Below are positions 14,478 to 21,991 of a DNA stretch of 32,217 nt, in pieces; position 1 is the first letter of the stretch, and each line of letters begins with the position of its first letter. The stretch covers positions 1-32,217 of the forward strand of contig URXI01000012.1 in the NCBI GenBank assembly GCA_900551775.1, read 5' to 3'. The DNA comes from an uncultured Eubacterium sp. Its GTDB lineage: Bacteria; Bacillota; Clostridia; Peptostreptococcales; Anaerovoracaceae. The notes below the pieces were generated by a model. That model was given only the letters and a program-made list of their open reading frames with translations, did not search any database and was not told where the DNA came from. Position numbers and translations under genes: made by a program.

Positions 14478-14687
14478 ATGATGAAAAGAAAATCGTCAAT
14501 TTTGGACCGAGCCAGAACTGTTTTGAAAACGACTGGCACATTGGGAGCGGCATCTGCCGGGCAGTTTGTCGATAATTTCTGTGATGAAGCAGAACGAAAA
14601 GCCTGGGAGCAGGCAGACAATATAACAGAAACTGAAAGCTGTGACCTGGAGCCACAGGAGGGAGAAAAGGAGGAAAAGAAAGAATGA
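14478..14687 (+). CDS. Small acidic-tailed protein of unknown function
   Basis: A 69-aa protein (68 aa from ATG 14481). A basic, helical N-terminus (MMKRKSSILDRARTVLKTTG) is followed by a small-residue stretch (TLGAASAGQFVDNF) and a very acidic C-terminus (EPQEGEKEEKKE). AAGGAAGG at 14462-14469 is spaced correctly for ATG 14478; the GTG at 14469 overlaps that site and is rejected. The stop codon overlaps the start of the VOC gene (ATGA, 14684-14687), so the two are translationally coupled. No family is recognised. Confidence 0.6.
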   Translation: MMKRKSSILDRARTVLKTTGTLGAASAGQFVDNFCDEAERKAWEQADNITETESCDLEPQEGEKEEKKE

Positions 14688-15046
14688 AGTATTTATGGAC
14701 GACTATGCACGTAAAGGATCTGGACAAATCTGTCGCATTTTATGAGGAAGTTGTGGGGCTGACCTTGGAAAATCGATTTCCAGCGGGGCATGGTTCAGAA
14801 ATCGCCTTTATGCGGTCTGATGGCACAGAGACAAAAGTAGAACTTCTCTGCCGTGCAGACTTTGCCGGGCGCAGCGAGGATGTTGCCTTATCTCTGGGGT
14901 TCGAAACCGAAAATCTGGAAGAAAAAATGACAGAAATAAAGGCAAAAGGGTATGCGGTCAGCCAGATCGTCAGCCCTAATCCGAAGACCAGATTCTTCTT
15001 TGTAAAGGATCCTGATGGAATTGACATCCAGTTTGTAGAAGCATAG
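14684..15046 (+). CDS. VOC superfamily (glyoxalase I-like) protein
   Basis: A 120-aa cytoplasmic protein with two beta-alpha-beta-beta-beta modules, of glyoxalase I size. The N-terminal module reads MHVKDLDKSVAFYEEVVGL and the C-terminal one ends FFVKDPDGIDIQFVEA. Three of the four glyoxalase I metal-ligand positions can be matched (His9, Glu53 in KVELL, Glu119). At the position of the second His, usually GHIAL, this protein has Asp66 in EDVALSL. So it is lactoylglutathione-lyase-like but not a canonical enzyme; another VOC role is possible. It is coupled to the small gene before it and closed by a terminator. Confidence 0.82.
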   Translation: MKYLWTTMHVKDLDKSVAFYEEVVGLTLENRFPAGHGSEIAFMRSDGTETKVELLCRADFAGRSEDVALSLGFETENLEEKMTEIKAKGYAVSQIVSPNPKTRFFFVKDPDGIDIQFVEA

Positions 15047-15065
15047 TACGCATGATGTGAGGAAC

Positions 15066-15120
15066 AAAGCTGCTGATTCGGTAGAAAACTAATCTGCTGA
15101 AACAGCGGCTTTTTGTTTTT
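15066..15120 (+). terminator. Terminator after the VOC gene
   Basis: AAAGCTGCTG (15066-15075) pairs with CAGCGGCTTT (15103-15112, one G-T pair), followed by TTTTGTTTTTTT. The branch between them can form a second short helix. Confidence 0.8.
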
Positions 15121-15150
15121 TTGAAAATGTAAAAAATATACAGTAATATA

Positions 15151-15179
15151 TTGACAAATATGATCGTTAGTGGTAATAT
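15151..15179 (+). promoter_or_regulatory. Sigma-A promoter of the PC4/YdbC gene
   Basis: TTGACA (15151-15156), a 17-bp spacer and an extended -10 TGGTAATAT (15171-15179). Transcription would begin after the ATG at 15180, which confirms that this ATG is not the start and supports ATG 15222. Confidence 0.85.
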
Positions 15180-15221
15180 ATGGTAACGAAGAAAAACGAA
15201 AGCGAAAGGAGAATTTTAGAC

Positions 15222-15710
15222 ATGCCAGACAAGAATATCACCTATGAGATCAGAGAATACTTAGGTGTAATTTCAGAACACGACTCGGGATGGACCAAGG
15301 AACTCAATATTATATCCTGGAATGGACAGACACCTAAATACGATTTGAGAGATTGGGATCCCCACCACGAGAGAATGAGCAGAGGCATTACCCTTCACCC
15401 GGCAGAGATGAGGAAGCTGGTGGACCTTTACTTAGCGAGCAACAACCGAAAGAGAATTGAAGAGGGCAAGTCCGAGGAAGAGAAAAAACGCCAACGGCAG
15501 GAAGAATATCGAAAGGCTCATACAGAAAAGAAACAAGATCCTATGCTGGAAGCAGTAGAAAAAGAGGCTCTGGAGGGCGCGCAGCCGCCAGAAGAAGAAA
15601 AGGCAGAAGCCTTATTGGATGTGAAAGTGCAGACAGAGGAAGAACCGCAAGCGCCTTTGACAGAGTGCCAAAGAGAAGAACTTCAAGAAGCTGGAGCAGA
15701 ATCTTTTTAA
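15222..15710 (+). CDS. YdbC/PC4-domain single-stranded nucleic-acid-binding protein with acidic tail
   Basis: A 162-aa cytoplasmic protein. Residues 1-75 match the YdbC family (PC4, PF02229): YEIREYLGVISEHDSGWTKE, LNIISWNGQTPKYDLRDWDP, RGITLHPAEMRKL. These proteins bind single-stranded DNA or RNA through a curved beta-sheet. The typical family member ends around residue 75; here a further 85 residues follow, highly charged and low in complexity (KSEEEKKRQRQEEYRKAHTE and several EEE-rich runs), probably a disordered tail or coiled coil. AAAGGAG stands 9 bp before ATG 15222. It is transcribed from the promoter just upstream. The role in the cell is not established for the family; a general transcription or replication helper role is inferred from the PC4 fold. 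Confidence 0.88.
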   Translation: MPDKNITYEIREYLGVISEHDSGWTKELNIISWNGQTPKYDLRDWDPHHERMSRGITLHPAEMRKLVDLYLASNNRKRIEEGKSEEEKKRQRQEEYRKAHTEKKQDPMLEAVEKEALEGAQPPEEEKAEALLDVKVQTEEEPQAPLTECQREELQEAGAESF

Positions 15711-15785
15711 GCTGTCAATGAACCAAAATGAAACCGCAGTCATATTATATAGAAAACCCAATTTAAGTATAGGAGGAATAAATAT

Positions 15786-15935
15786 ATGTCATGTTTCAAT
15801 AATAATAGAGGCGGCGGTTTGGATGACAGCCTGCTGTTCTTCTTTTTACTGTTAGTGCTGTTATTCTGTAATTCAGGATTTTTAGGATGCGGCAATAACG
15901 ATTGCTGTGATCCATGCGAACCTACATGCTGCTAA
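15786..15935 (+). CDS. 49-aa Cys-rich hydrophobic peptide
   Basis: A tiny gene behind AGGAGG (15771-15776). It encodes a polar Gly/Asn N-terminus (MSCFNNNRGGGLDDS), one hydrophobic segment (LLFFFLLLVLLFC) and a Cys-rich end (CGNNDCCDPCEPTCC) with eight Cys after the membrane segment starts to end. Similar mini-proteins are common in spore-forming Clostridia and Bacilli and resemble YjcZ-type sporulation peptides in layout, but I cannot assign it firmly. The strong ribosome binding site and sharp composition make it a convincing gene despite its size. Confidence 0.75.
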   Translation: MSCFNNNRGGGLDDSLLFFFLLLVLLFCNSGFLGCGNNDCCDPCEPTCC

Positions 15936-15943
15936 GGTAAAAA

Positions 15944-15970
15944 ACAAGAGAGGGTTTAACCCTCTCTTGT
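15944..15970. terminator. Terminator between the Cys-rich peptide gene and the DUF378 gene
   Basis: ACAAGAGAGGG (15944-15954), loop TTTAA, CCCTCTCTTGT (15960-15970). On the minus strand it is followed by a T6 run and includes the stop codon of the DUF378 gene; on the plus strand the tail (ATTGTTG) is weaker. Confidence 0.85.
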
Positions 15971-16153
15971 ATTGTTGCTGAACAAAAATGAAATCGCCCA
16001 TATTGCGGCAAGTCCGACTATCGCATAGATAATTCTAGATACTACGAATAAGTCCGCACCGAAGATGCTGTCGACAAGGTTATACTTAAAGAAACCGATA
16101 AGTCCCCAGTTGAGTCCTCCGATGATCAGGAGGGCCAGGATTAATTTTTTCAT
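15956..16153 (-). CDS. DUF378 small membrane protein (YuzA-like)
   Basis: A 65-aa integral membrane protein with two helices: residues about 3-22 (LILALLIIGGLNWGLIGFF) and about 36-58 (VVSRIIYAIVGLAAIWAISF). The GGLNWGL motif and the spacing FNLVDSIFG-type loop (here YNLVDSIFGAD) identify the DUF378 family, widespread in Bacillota and without a known function. GAAAGGAG precedes the ATG on the minus strand. It is convergent with the Cys-rich peptide gene and divergent from the nucleoside kinase gene. Confidence 0.9.
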   Translation of the reverse strand: MKKLILALLIIGGLNWGLIGFFKYNLVDSIFGADLFVVSRIIYAIVGLAAIWAISFLFSNNTREG

Positions 16154-16191
16154 CTAATCACTCCTTTCAACTTGTATTTTAACCAAAAATA

Positions 16192-16220
16192 TTTATAATA
16201 TCCATGGGATATGGTACAAT
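16192..16220 (+). promoter_or_regulatory. Promoter of the nucleoside kinase operon
   Basis: TTTATA (16192-16197), a 17-bp spacer, and TACAAT (16215-16220) preceded by TGG, an extended -10. It is the only good match in the 108-bp gap. Confidence 0.65.
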
Positions 16221-16261
16221 GTTAACAGTATCAACAATTCAGCCAAAAAGGGGAGGCGTTT

Positions 16262-17926
16262 ATGAAAATACAGCTTAAAACCGCACCGCGGGGAAATTTT
16301 GAAGAGATTGAAGTGAAACAAGGAACCACCATAGAAGAAATATATAGCAGGTATGAGAAGGATTTGCCATATACGATTTTGGCGGCAAAAGTGAATAATA
16401 AATTTGAAGATCTCACATACAGTCTCTCCGACAACTGCAATTTAGAACTGTTGGATATGCGCACGCAGACGGCTAATCTGATTTATCAGTATAGCTTATC
16501 TTTGATTTATCTGAAGGCAGTGTATGACTGTTTGGGCGATGTCAAAGTGGAAATCCAGAATTCTCTTAATAAAGGACTGTATACGGAGATTAAAACCGAA
16601 AAACCAGTGACAGCGAGACAAGTCCATGCAATCGAAAAGAGGATGAGGGCGATTGTTCAGGAAGATATGCCCTTTGTGAAGGAAATTGTTTCCATAGAGG
16701 AAGCCATGGACATCCTTGAGCAAGAAGGAATGAAAGAGAAGCAGAGAATCTTAAGAGAGTCATTGAATTTGACCCAAGTGAAATTTTATTCTCTGGATGG
16801 AGTGAGAGACTTTTTTTATGGCTTGATGGTTCCATCAACCAGATATATCAAATTTTTTGAACTGATAAAATACCGCCGCGGCGTCTTACTTAGATTTCCG
16901 CACCCATCCAACCCCAATGTCATACCGGAGTACGAGGATGAGAAGAAGCTTTATCAGGCCTTTGGAGAACAGACCAAGTGGGATAAGCTTTTGGATGTCA
17001 ACTACGTTGCGGACTTGAATGACAAAATTGAGAACGGCCAGTATAGAGAATTAATCCAGTTATCAGAAGCGCTTCACGAGAAAAAAATAGCTGAGATCGC
17101 CGATACGATCAAGAAGCAGCATAAACGAATTATTCTCATCGCAGGGCCATCGTCATCGGGAAAGACGACTTTCGCCAGACGGCTCTGCATCCAGTTGAAA
17201 GTCAATGGGCTGAATCCCTTATATATGGGCACAGACGATTATTTTGTTGAAAGGGAAAATTCACCTTTGGATGAGAACGGTGAAAAGGACTTTGAAAGCC
17301 TGCGGGCTCTGGATATCCAGCTGTTTAACGACAATATGAATGATCTTCTGGCAGGCAAAGAAGTAGATCTTCCTACTTTCGACTTTATGACCGGACACAA
17401 AAACTTTGGGGAAAGAATTACATCGATCAAACCGGGACAGCCTATCGTTATTGAAGGGATTCATGCGCTCAATGAACAACTGACGGAATATATTCCAAAG
17501 GAAGAGAAATTTAAAATTTATATCAGTCCTCTGACCCAGCTTAATATCGACGCTCACAACAGGATCCCTACTACTGATGAGAGGATGCTGCGAAGAATGG
17601 TGAGAGATAATCTGTATAGAGGCCATAACGCGCAGAGCACCATTGCCAGCTGGCCAAAAGTAAGGGCGGGGGAGGACGTCAACATTTTCCCATATAATGG
17701 GGAAGCGGATGTTTTGTTCAACTCTTATCACGTTTATGAGATCGCAGTATTGAAGAAATATGCGGAGCCCCTGCTCAAACAGATTACGCCAGAAGAGCCG
17801 GAATATGCAGAAGCAATTCGCATGTTGAAATTTCTGAGATTTTTTAAGACAATCGAAGATGATCAAGTGATCGTCAATAATTCTATCATCAGAGAATTCA
17901 TCGGCGGAAGCATTTTTGTCGAATAG
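16262..17926 (+). CDS. TGS-domain nucleoside kinase (uridine kinase / phosphoribulokinase family)
   Basis: A 554-aa cytoplasmic protein. Residues 1-65 look like a TGS domain (beta-grasp: IQLKTAPRGNFEEIEVKQGT). About 60-220 resemble the second additional (editing-like) domain of threonyl-tRNA synthetase. The C-terminal kinase begins near 285, with a P-loop AGPSSSGKTT (A294 to T303), MGTDDYFVERE, TFDFMTGHK, VIEGIHALNE and RRMVRDNLYRG. This architecture is standard for clostridial and Thermotoga-type nucleoside kinases, which phosphorylate uridine or another nucleoside. GGGGAGG precedes ATG 16262. The PfkB-family kinase gene follows after 14 bp, so the two likely form a nucleoside-salvage operon. 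Confidence 0.9.
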   Translation: MKIQLKTAPRGNFEEIEVKQGTTIEEIYSRYEKDLPYTILAAKVNNKFEDLTYSLSDNCNLELLDMRTQTANLIYQYSLSLIYLKAVYDCLGDVKVEIQNSLNKGLYTEIKTEKPVTARQVHAIEKRMRAIVQEDMPFVKEIVSIEEAMDILEQEGMKEKQRILRESLNLTQVKFYSLDGVRDFFYGLMVPSTRYIKFFELIKYRRGVLLRFPHPSNPNVIPEYEDEKKLYQAFGEQTKWDKLLDVNYVADLNDKIENGQYRELIQLSEALHEKKIAEIADTIKKQHKRIILIAGPSSSGKTTFARRLCIQLKVNGLNPLYMGTDDYFVERENSPLDENGEKDFESLRALDIQLFNDNMNDLLAGKEVDLPTFDFMTGHKNFGERITSIKPGQPIVIEGIHALNEQLTEYIPKEEKFKIYISPLTQLNIDAHNRIPTTDERMLRRMVRDNLYRGHNAQSTIASWPKVRAGEDVNIFPYNGEADVLFNSYHVYEIAVLKKYAEPLLKQITPEEPEYAEAIRMLKFLRFFKTIEDDQVIVNNSIIREFIGGSIFVE

Positions 17927-17940
17927 AGAGGAAGGAGCGT

Positions 17941-18846
17941 ATGGCAGATATCACCGTAATTGGAGGCATTAATATTGACATAGAAGGCTGCCCGCGGAAA
18001 GCGCTGGTGCCGTCAGATTCCAACCCGGGAGATATTGCAATTTCCTACGGAGGGGTCGGACGGAATATCGTAGAGAATGCAGCCCGGCTAGGCGCCGATG
18101 TCGGGATGATTTCTTTGACGGGAGACGACTTCCTGGGCAACAACGCCAGAGACCATCTAGCAGACCTGGGAGTGGATGTGTCTGGTATCGTCCATGTGAA
18201 TGGATGTAACACAGGAATGTACCTGTCCATTCTCAATCATGAAAATGATATGGCTCTTGCAATCTGCAATATGGATATTTTAGAACGGGTAACGCCCGCT
18301 TTTCTGGAAGATAAACTCGATCAATTGTCTTCGTCAAAAGTTGTTGGCGTGGACTGTAATTTGGATTTTGTCACACTGGATTATATCACTACGCAGCTTG
18401 GAGTCCCCCTGTTCCTGGATCCTGTCTCTGCGTCAAAAGCAGAGCGAGTAAAGCCGATCATTGGTCGTTTCCACACCATCAAACCCAATCGCATCGAAGC
18501 CGAACTTTTGAGTGGTATCAAAATCGTCGATGATGCATCACTTAGGCAGGCCGGGTCCTGGTTCTGCAGTCGGGGCGTACGGCGCGTTTTTATCAGCCTG
18601 GGGGAAGAAGGCGTTTACTACCGGGACGAAACTGGCGAAGGAGTTATAGGGACAAGCCCAGTAAGGATTGTCAGTGCAACGGGAGCGGGGGATGCGTTCT
18701 CTGCAGCAATTTTAGTGGGTCACGTCAGAGACTTCAGTGCAGAGGATACGGCAAAATTAGGGATTGCCTGTGCTTCTCTGGCTTTGGAGGTCAAGTCAGC
18801 CGTAAATCCGAGGATTTGCTGGGATGAAGTGCAGAAATATCTGTAA
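17941..18846 (+). CDS. PfkB-family carbohydrate/nucleoside kinase (pseudouridine-kinase-like)
   Basis: A 301-aa ribokinase-fold kinase. It opens ITVIGGINIDIEGCP, has the substrate-binding SYGGVGRNIVENAARLG, and the PfkB signature with the catalytic Asp in SATGAGDAFSAAIL (about residues 244-257). TIKPNRIEAELLSG and VFISLGEEGVYY are typical of the PsuK/YeiC and inosine/cytidine kinase branch. The exact substrate (pseudouridine, ribose or a nucleoside) is not decided by the sequence, and no PsuG glycosidase gene is adjacent. AGGAAGGAG precedes ATG 17941, 14 bp after the nucleoside kinase stop. Confidence 0.88.
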   Translation: MADITVIGGINIDIEGCPRKALVPSDSNPGDIAISYGGVGRNIVENAARLGADVGMISLTGDDFLGNNARDHLADLGVDVSGIVHVNGCNTGMYLSILNHENDMALAICNMDILERVTPAFLEDKLDQLSSSKVVGVDCNLDFVTLDYITTQLGVPLFLDPVSASKAERVKPIIGRFHTIKPNRIEAELLSGIKIVDDASLRQAGSWFCSRGVRRVFISLGEEGVYYRDETGEGVIGTSPVRIVSATGAGDAFSAAILVGHVRDFSAEDTAKLGIACASLALEVKSAVNPRICWDEVQKYL

Positions 18847-18892
18847 GAGCGTCCCTGAGACACGGAAGTATAATTTAATAGAAACGACTAAG

Positions 18893-18919
18893 AGCTGCCT
18901 GTTAGATAAGGTAGCTTTT
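18893..18919 (+). terminator. Terminator after the PfkB kinase gene
   Basis: AGCTGCC (18893-18899) pairs with GGTAGCT (18910-18916, one G-T pair), followed by TTTTG. The stem is modest and the U-tract short. Confidence 0.6.
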
Positions 18920-18999
18920 GTATTTGGAACATAATCATACACATTGCAATTTGGTACATGATTTGCGGTATAATACTCTAAAAAATTGGAGGCGATAAT

Positions 19000-19611
19000 A
19001 TGAATCAGATATATGGGTATGTGAGAGTGTCAACCAAGGAACAGTATGAGGATAGGCAGATGATTGCTTTAGCAGAAGCCAAGGTAGACAGAAAAGACAT
19101 CTATATGGACAAGCAGAGCGGAAAGGATTTCCAACGGCCGCAATATCAGAGGCTATTAAGGAAAATAAAAAGAGGAGATGTTTTGGTTGTAAAGTCCATT
19201 GACCGTTTGGGAAGAAATTACAATGAAATTTTGGAACAGTGGAGGTATCTGACAAAAGTAAAACGGGCAGACGTTTGGGTATTGGACATGCCGCTGCTGG
19301 ATACGCGCAGTCAACGAGACTTGACGGGTACATTGATAGCAGATATAGTGCTGCAGTTATTATCTTATGTGGCACAGACTGAAAGGGAAAATATCCACCA
19401 GCGTCAGGCAGAGGGGATTGCTGCAGCAAAGAGACGTGGTGTAATCTTTGGCAGACCTGAAAAACAAAAGCCAAAGGAGTTTCGGGCTATCGTCTCTTGT
19501 TGGAAGAAGGGGGAAATCAGTGGAAGAGAAGCTGCGCGGAGACTTGGAGTTACCCATGCTACATTTTTCAGGTGGGCAGCAGCATTAGAAACAGGTCAGA
19601 TGGTAAAATAG
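19000..19611 (+). CDS. Serine site-specific recombinase (resolvase/invertase)
   Basis: A 203-aa DNA recombinase. The catalytic domain starts YGYVRVSTKEQ with nucleophile Ser11 and Arg9, and includes DVLVVKSIDRLGRNYNEIL. The long E helix carries AQTERENIHQRQAEGIAAAK. A C-terminal helix-turn-helix reads ISGREAARRLGVTHATFFRW. Length and order match Tn3-type resolvases and Hin-like invertases. GGAGG precedes ATG 19000; TATAAT at 18969-18974 with TTGCAA 19 bp upstream is a plausible promoter. There is no transposase, phage or plasmid gene beside it and I found no pair of inverted crossover sites nearby, so it may be an orphan enzyme or act elsewhere. Confidence 0.9.
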   Translation: MNQIYGYVRVSTKEQYEDRQMIALAEAKVDRKDIYMDKQSGKDFQRPQYQRLLRKIKRGDVLVVKSIDRLGRNYNEILEQWRYLTKVKRADVWVLDMPLLDTRSQRDLTGTLIADIVLQLLSYVAQTERENIHQRQAEGIAAAKRRGVIFGRPEKQKPKEFRAIVSCWKKGEISGREAARRLGVTHATFFRWAAALETGQMVK

Positions 19612-19612
19612 T

Positions 19613-19738
19613 TTGACTTTATTAACCACAGGATTTATAATGAAAAAGAAGGATAAATATGGCGTTTTTTGTCATAATTATCCTCAAAGTGCCCTGGACT
19701 GTTAAGTCAGGGTTATTAACCACGAAAGGAGAAAAATT
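19613..19738 (+). promoter_or_regulatory. Promoter and structured leader of the secreted repeat protein gene
   Basis: TTGACT (19613-19618), a 17-bp spacer and TATAAT (19636-19641) form a strong promoter. The 11-mer TTATTAACCAC occurs twice in the same orientation: in the promoter spacer (19619-19629) and just before the ribosome binding site (19713-19723). The roughly 95-nt leader can fold into two hairpins: an imperfect 13-bp stem GGATAAATATGGC/GTCATAATTATCC around a T-run loop, and CCCTGGACT/AGTCAGGG (about 19691-19712, one bulge). I do not recognise a known riboswitch. AAAGGAG precedes ATG 19739. Confidence 0.55.
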
Positions 19739-21922
19739 ATGAAAAGAATGAGAAAAGTTCTGGCAATTCTGTTGTCTTTTACTATGATTTTTGCCTATAC
19801 CACTTCTATTTTCGCTGTTGATTCTGGAGCAGGTACGGCGACGATAGATGTAGTTGGCAGTGATGGTCAGGTAAAGAGCACACAATCTTCACTATCTAAT
19901 GCGATTGCGACAGCACAAGATGGTGATGTGCTGAAATTAAATGGCAACATTACCTGCAATGCAGGCGTGACAGTCAATAAGGAACTTACCATTGAGGGCG
20001 GGGCATGGACTATTAACCGTGGCAGTGGTAACGATGACACGATGATCGAAATCGGTGCCATGGGAAATCTGACATTGCAAAATGTCGCTATAGATGGACA
20101 GAAAGGCATAGCCTCTTGCGGAAACACGACGCGGATGATAAGTGTCTTGGGCGGTTCACTGAGCATCGGGGAAAAGGCGGTTTTACGAAACCAAGAAAAT
20201 GTGACAATCTTTTTAACCAAACCCACATCCCATGTCGTATTAGATGGTGGGACTATTTCCGGAACTGCGCAGAGGGAAAACGACTACGGAGGGACTGCTG
20301 TAGAACTTCGTGATGGAACATTTACTATGAATAGTGGAAAAATCTGTGATACGGAACATCCTATTGATAGTGGATTGACAGGTACCGCGGTATATGTTGA
20401 CGGTAGTGGAACCTTTGAAATGAACGGAGGAACCATCGAAAATAACCGTGGAAAGGCAGGCGCCGTTGCAGTGCGCGGAGCAGCTGGAGGTACTGGAAAT
20501 ACCGCTGCTTTCCATATGAAAGGCGGAACCATCAGCGGAAACTTCAATGATTACTATTGGGGCGCCGGCGTGTGTGTTTGGGGTGAAAATGAAGACTATT
20601 TTAGCAAATTTATCATGGATGGCGGCACCATCAGTGGAAATGAGGCAACTTGGGCAGGCGGCGGCGTCTGCATTGCTAAAAACCCGGATAAAAACGGAAA
20701 TGCATCTTTCGTTATGAATGGAGGTTCTATTTCTGACAATAAGTGTGGCGACCTTGGCGGAGGCTTGTTCGTGCGAAAGGACGTAGAGGTTTCCATTAAC
20801 GGAGGAACCATTGCAGGAAATATTGCCGATGTTGACGGTGACGGTATTGCCAGTGTGCTTGTAGATAATTTGAAAATGGCAGGTACGCCAGACATCAGAG
20901 ATACTGTCTGGCTGGAAAACTCCATTCCAGTGATTTCTGTCACATCGGATGCGTTCGCACCTGTCAATCCGATCAAGCTGGAGTCTTCTAATCCGGAAGT
21001 AGACGATCCATTGGCGGACTATGCAGAAGCGGCGGCAGAGGCTGACCTGTCTGACTTTGACTTGGTGAATCTGGGCTATACGCTGGTTCAAAATGCAGAC
21101 AAAAGCAAGCTGTTGATTGCAAAGGGAGGCAAAGTGACCTTCGACAGCAATGGCGGCAGTGCAGTTTCGGCAATTGCAAAACTTACGGAAGGCACAGAGG
21201 TAACGAAACCTGCGGATCCGACAAAATCCGGTTATCGTTTTGCAGGATGGTACAAAGATGCAGAACTGACCGATGACTGGAATTTTGCTGAGGACAAGAT
21301 GCCGGCAGATGACCTGATTCTTTATGCAAAATGGACCAAAGTCATTCCTGCCCCATTACCGACGGTAAATTACGAAGCCACATTTGACAGCGATGGAGGC
21401 AGCACGGTTTCGACGATCAAAGGCTTAAGCTATGGTTCGCTGCTGAAACAGCCGGCAGATCCGACGAAAGACGGTTTCGATTTTGCAGGATGGTACAGTG
21501 ACGAGGCGCTGACGAAGCCATGGGATTTCTCTAAAGACACGATAAAGGGGAACACCGTGCTTTACGCTAAATGGGTCGAAAGTGATGAGGCGCGCATTGC
21601 GAGAATTAAAGCGGGCGTTGCAGATACCAGGATCAAACTGAGAACTTCTTACTACAAGAAGTACATCAAATTGAACTGGACGAAGTCCAAGGGCTACAAA
21701 GTCAATTACTATGAGGTCTATAAGTCCAAGAAGAGAAACAGCGGCTATGGAAACAAGCCTTACTTTAAAGGTGCGCTCAGAAGATTTTATATTAATACGA
21801 AGGAATTGAAAAAGGGCACTCGATATTATTACAAGGTGAGAGGCGTCAGAATCATTGATGGAGAAAAGATTTATACGAAATGGTCTAACAAAGCGTTCCG
21901 TGTAGCGAAATACAATATCTAA
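19739..21922 (+). CDS. Secreted beta-helix and Flg_new (InlB B-repeat) surface protein
   Basis: A 727-aa exported protein. Residues 1-27 are a signal peptide (cleavage after IFA). Residues about 35-400 form a right-handed beta-helix of the pectate-lyase/polymorphic-outer-membrane type, with recurring units such as FTMNSGKICD, FEMNGGTIENN, FHMKGGTISGN, FIMDGGTISGN and FVMNGGSISDN. Two Listeria-Bacteroides (Flg_new, PF09479) repeats follow: VTFDSNGGSAVS...ILYAKW and ATFDSDGGSTVS...VLYAKW (about 461-610). The end (about 625-727) is a Tyr/Lys-rich fibronectin-III-like domain. There is no LPXTG or SLH anchor, so it is released or held non-covalently. Likely roles are adhesion or glycan contact, inferred from domain type only. 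A bidirectional terminator follows. Confidence 0.88.
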   Translation: MKRMRKVLAILLSFTMIFAYTTSIFAVDSGAGTATIDVVGSDGQVKSTQSSLSNAIATAQDGDVLKLNGNITCNAGVTVNKELTIEGGAWTINRGSGNDDTMIEIGAMGNLTLQNVAIDGQKGIASCGNTTRMISVLGGSLSIGEKAVLRNQENVTIFLTKPTSHVVLDGGTISGTAQRENDYGGTAVELRDGTFTMNSGKICDTEHPIDSGLTGTAVYVDGSGTFEMNGGTIENNRGKAGAVAVRGAAGGTGNTAAFHMKGGTISGNFNDYYWGAGVCVWGENEDYFSKFIMDGGTISGNEATWAGGGVCIAKNPDKNGNASFVMNGGSISDNKCGDLGGGLFVRKDVEVSINGGTIAGNIADVDGDGIASVLVDNLKMAGTPDIRDTVWLENSIPVISVTSDAFAPVNPIKLESSNPEVDDPLADYAEAAAEADLSDFDLVNLGYTLVQNADKSKLLIAKGGKVTFDSNGGSAVSAIAKLTEGTEVTKPADPTKSGYRFAGWYKDAELTDDWNFAEDKMPADDLILYAKWTKVIPAPLPTVNYEATFDSDGGSTVSTIKGLSYGSLLKQPADPTKDGFDFAGWYSDEALTKPWDFSKDTIKGNTVLYAKWVESDEARIARIKAGVADTRIKLRTSYYKKYIKLNWTKSKGYKVNYYEVYKSKKRNSGYGNKPYFKGALRRFYINTKELKKGTRYYYKVRGVRIIDGEKIYTKWSNKAFRVAKYNI

Positions 21923-21936
21923 TCGTCTGGATGAAA

Positions 21937-21973
21937 AAGAAAGCAGAATGTGCAACTCACACTCTGCTTTCTT
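21937..21973. terminator. Bidirectional terminator between the surface protein gene and dfx
   Basis: AAGAAAGCAGAATGTG (21937-21952) pairs with CACACTCTGCTTTCTT (21958-21973) with one mismatch, around CAACT. The minus strand continues TTTTTCAT after the stem; the plus strand continues CGTTTAT. Confidence 0.85.
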
Positions 21974-21991
21974 CGTTTATGCGTAATTAAG

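Noticed and set aside
19613..19738. Known riboswitch in the leader of the surface protein gene
   Set aside because: The hairpins do not match the cores of cyclic-di-GMP, SAM, TPP or cobalamin riboswitches that I know.
20240..21091. 283-aa minus-strand open frame
   Set aside because: Antisense shadow of the beta-helix repeats; its internal periodicity only mirrors the coding strand.
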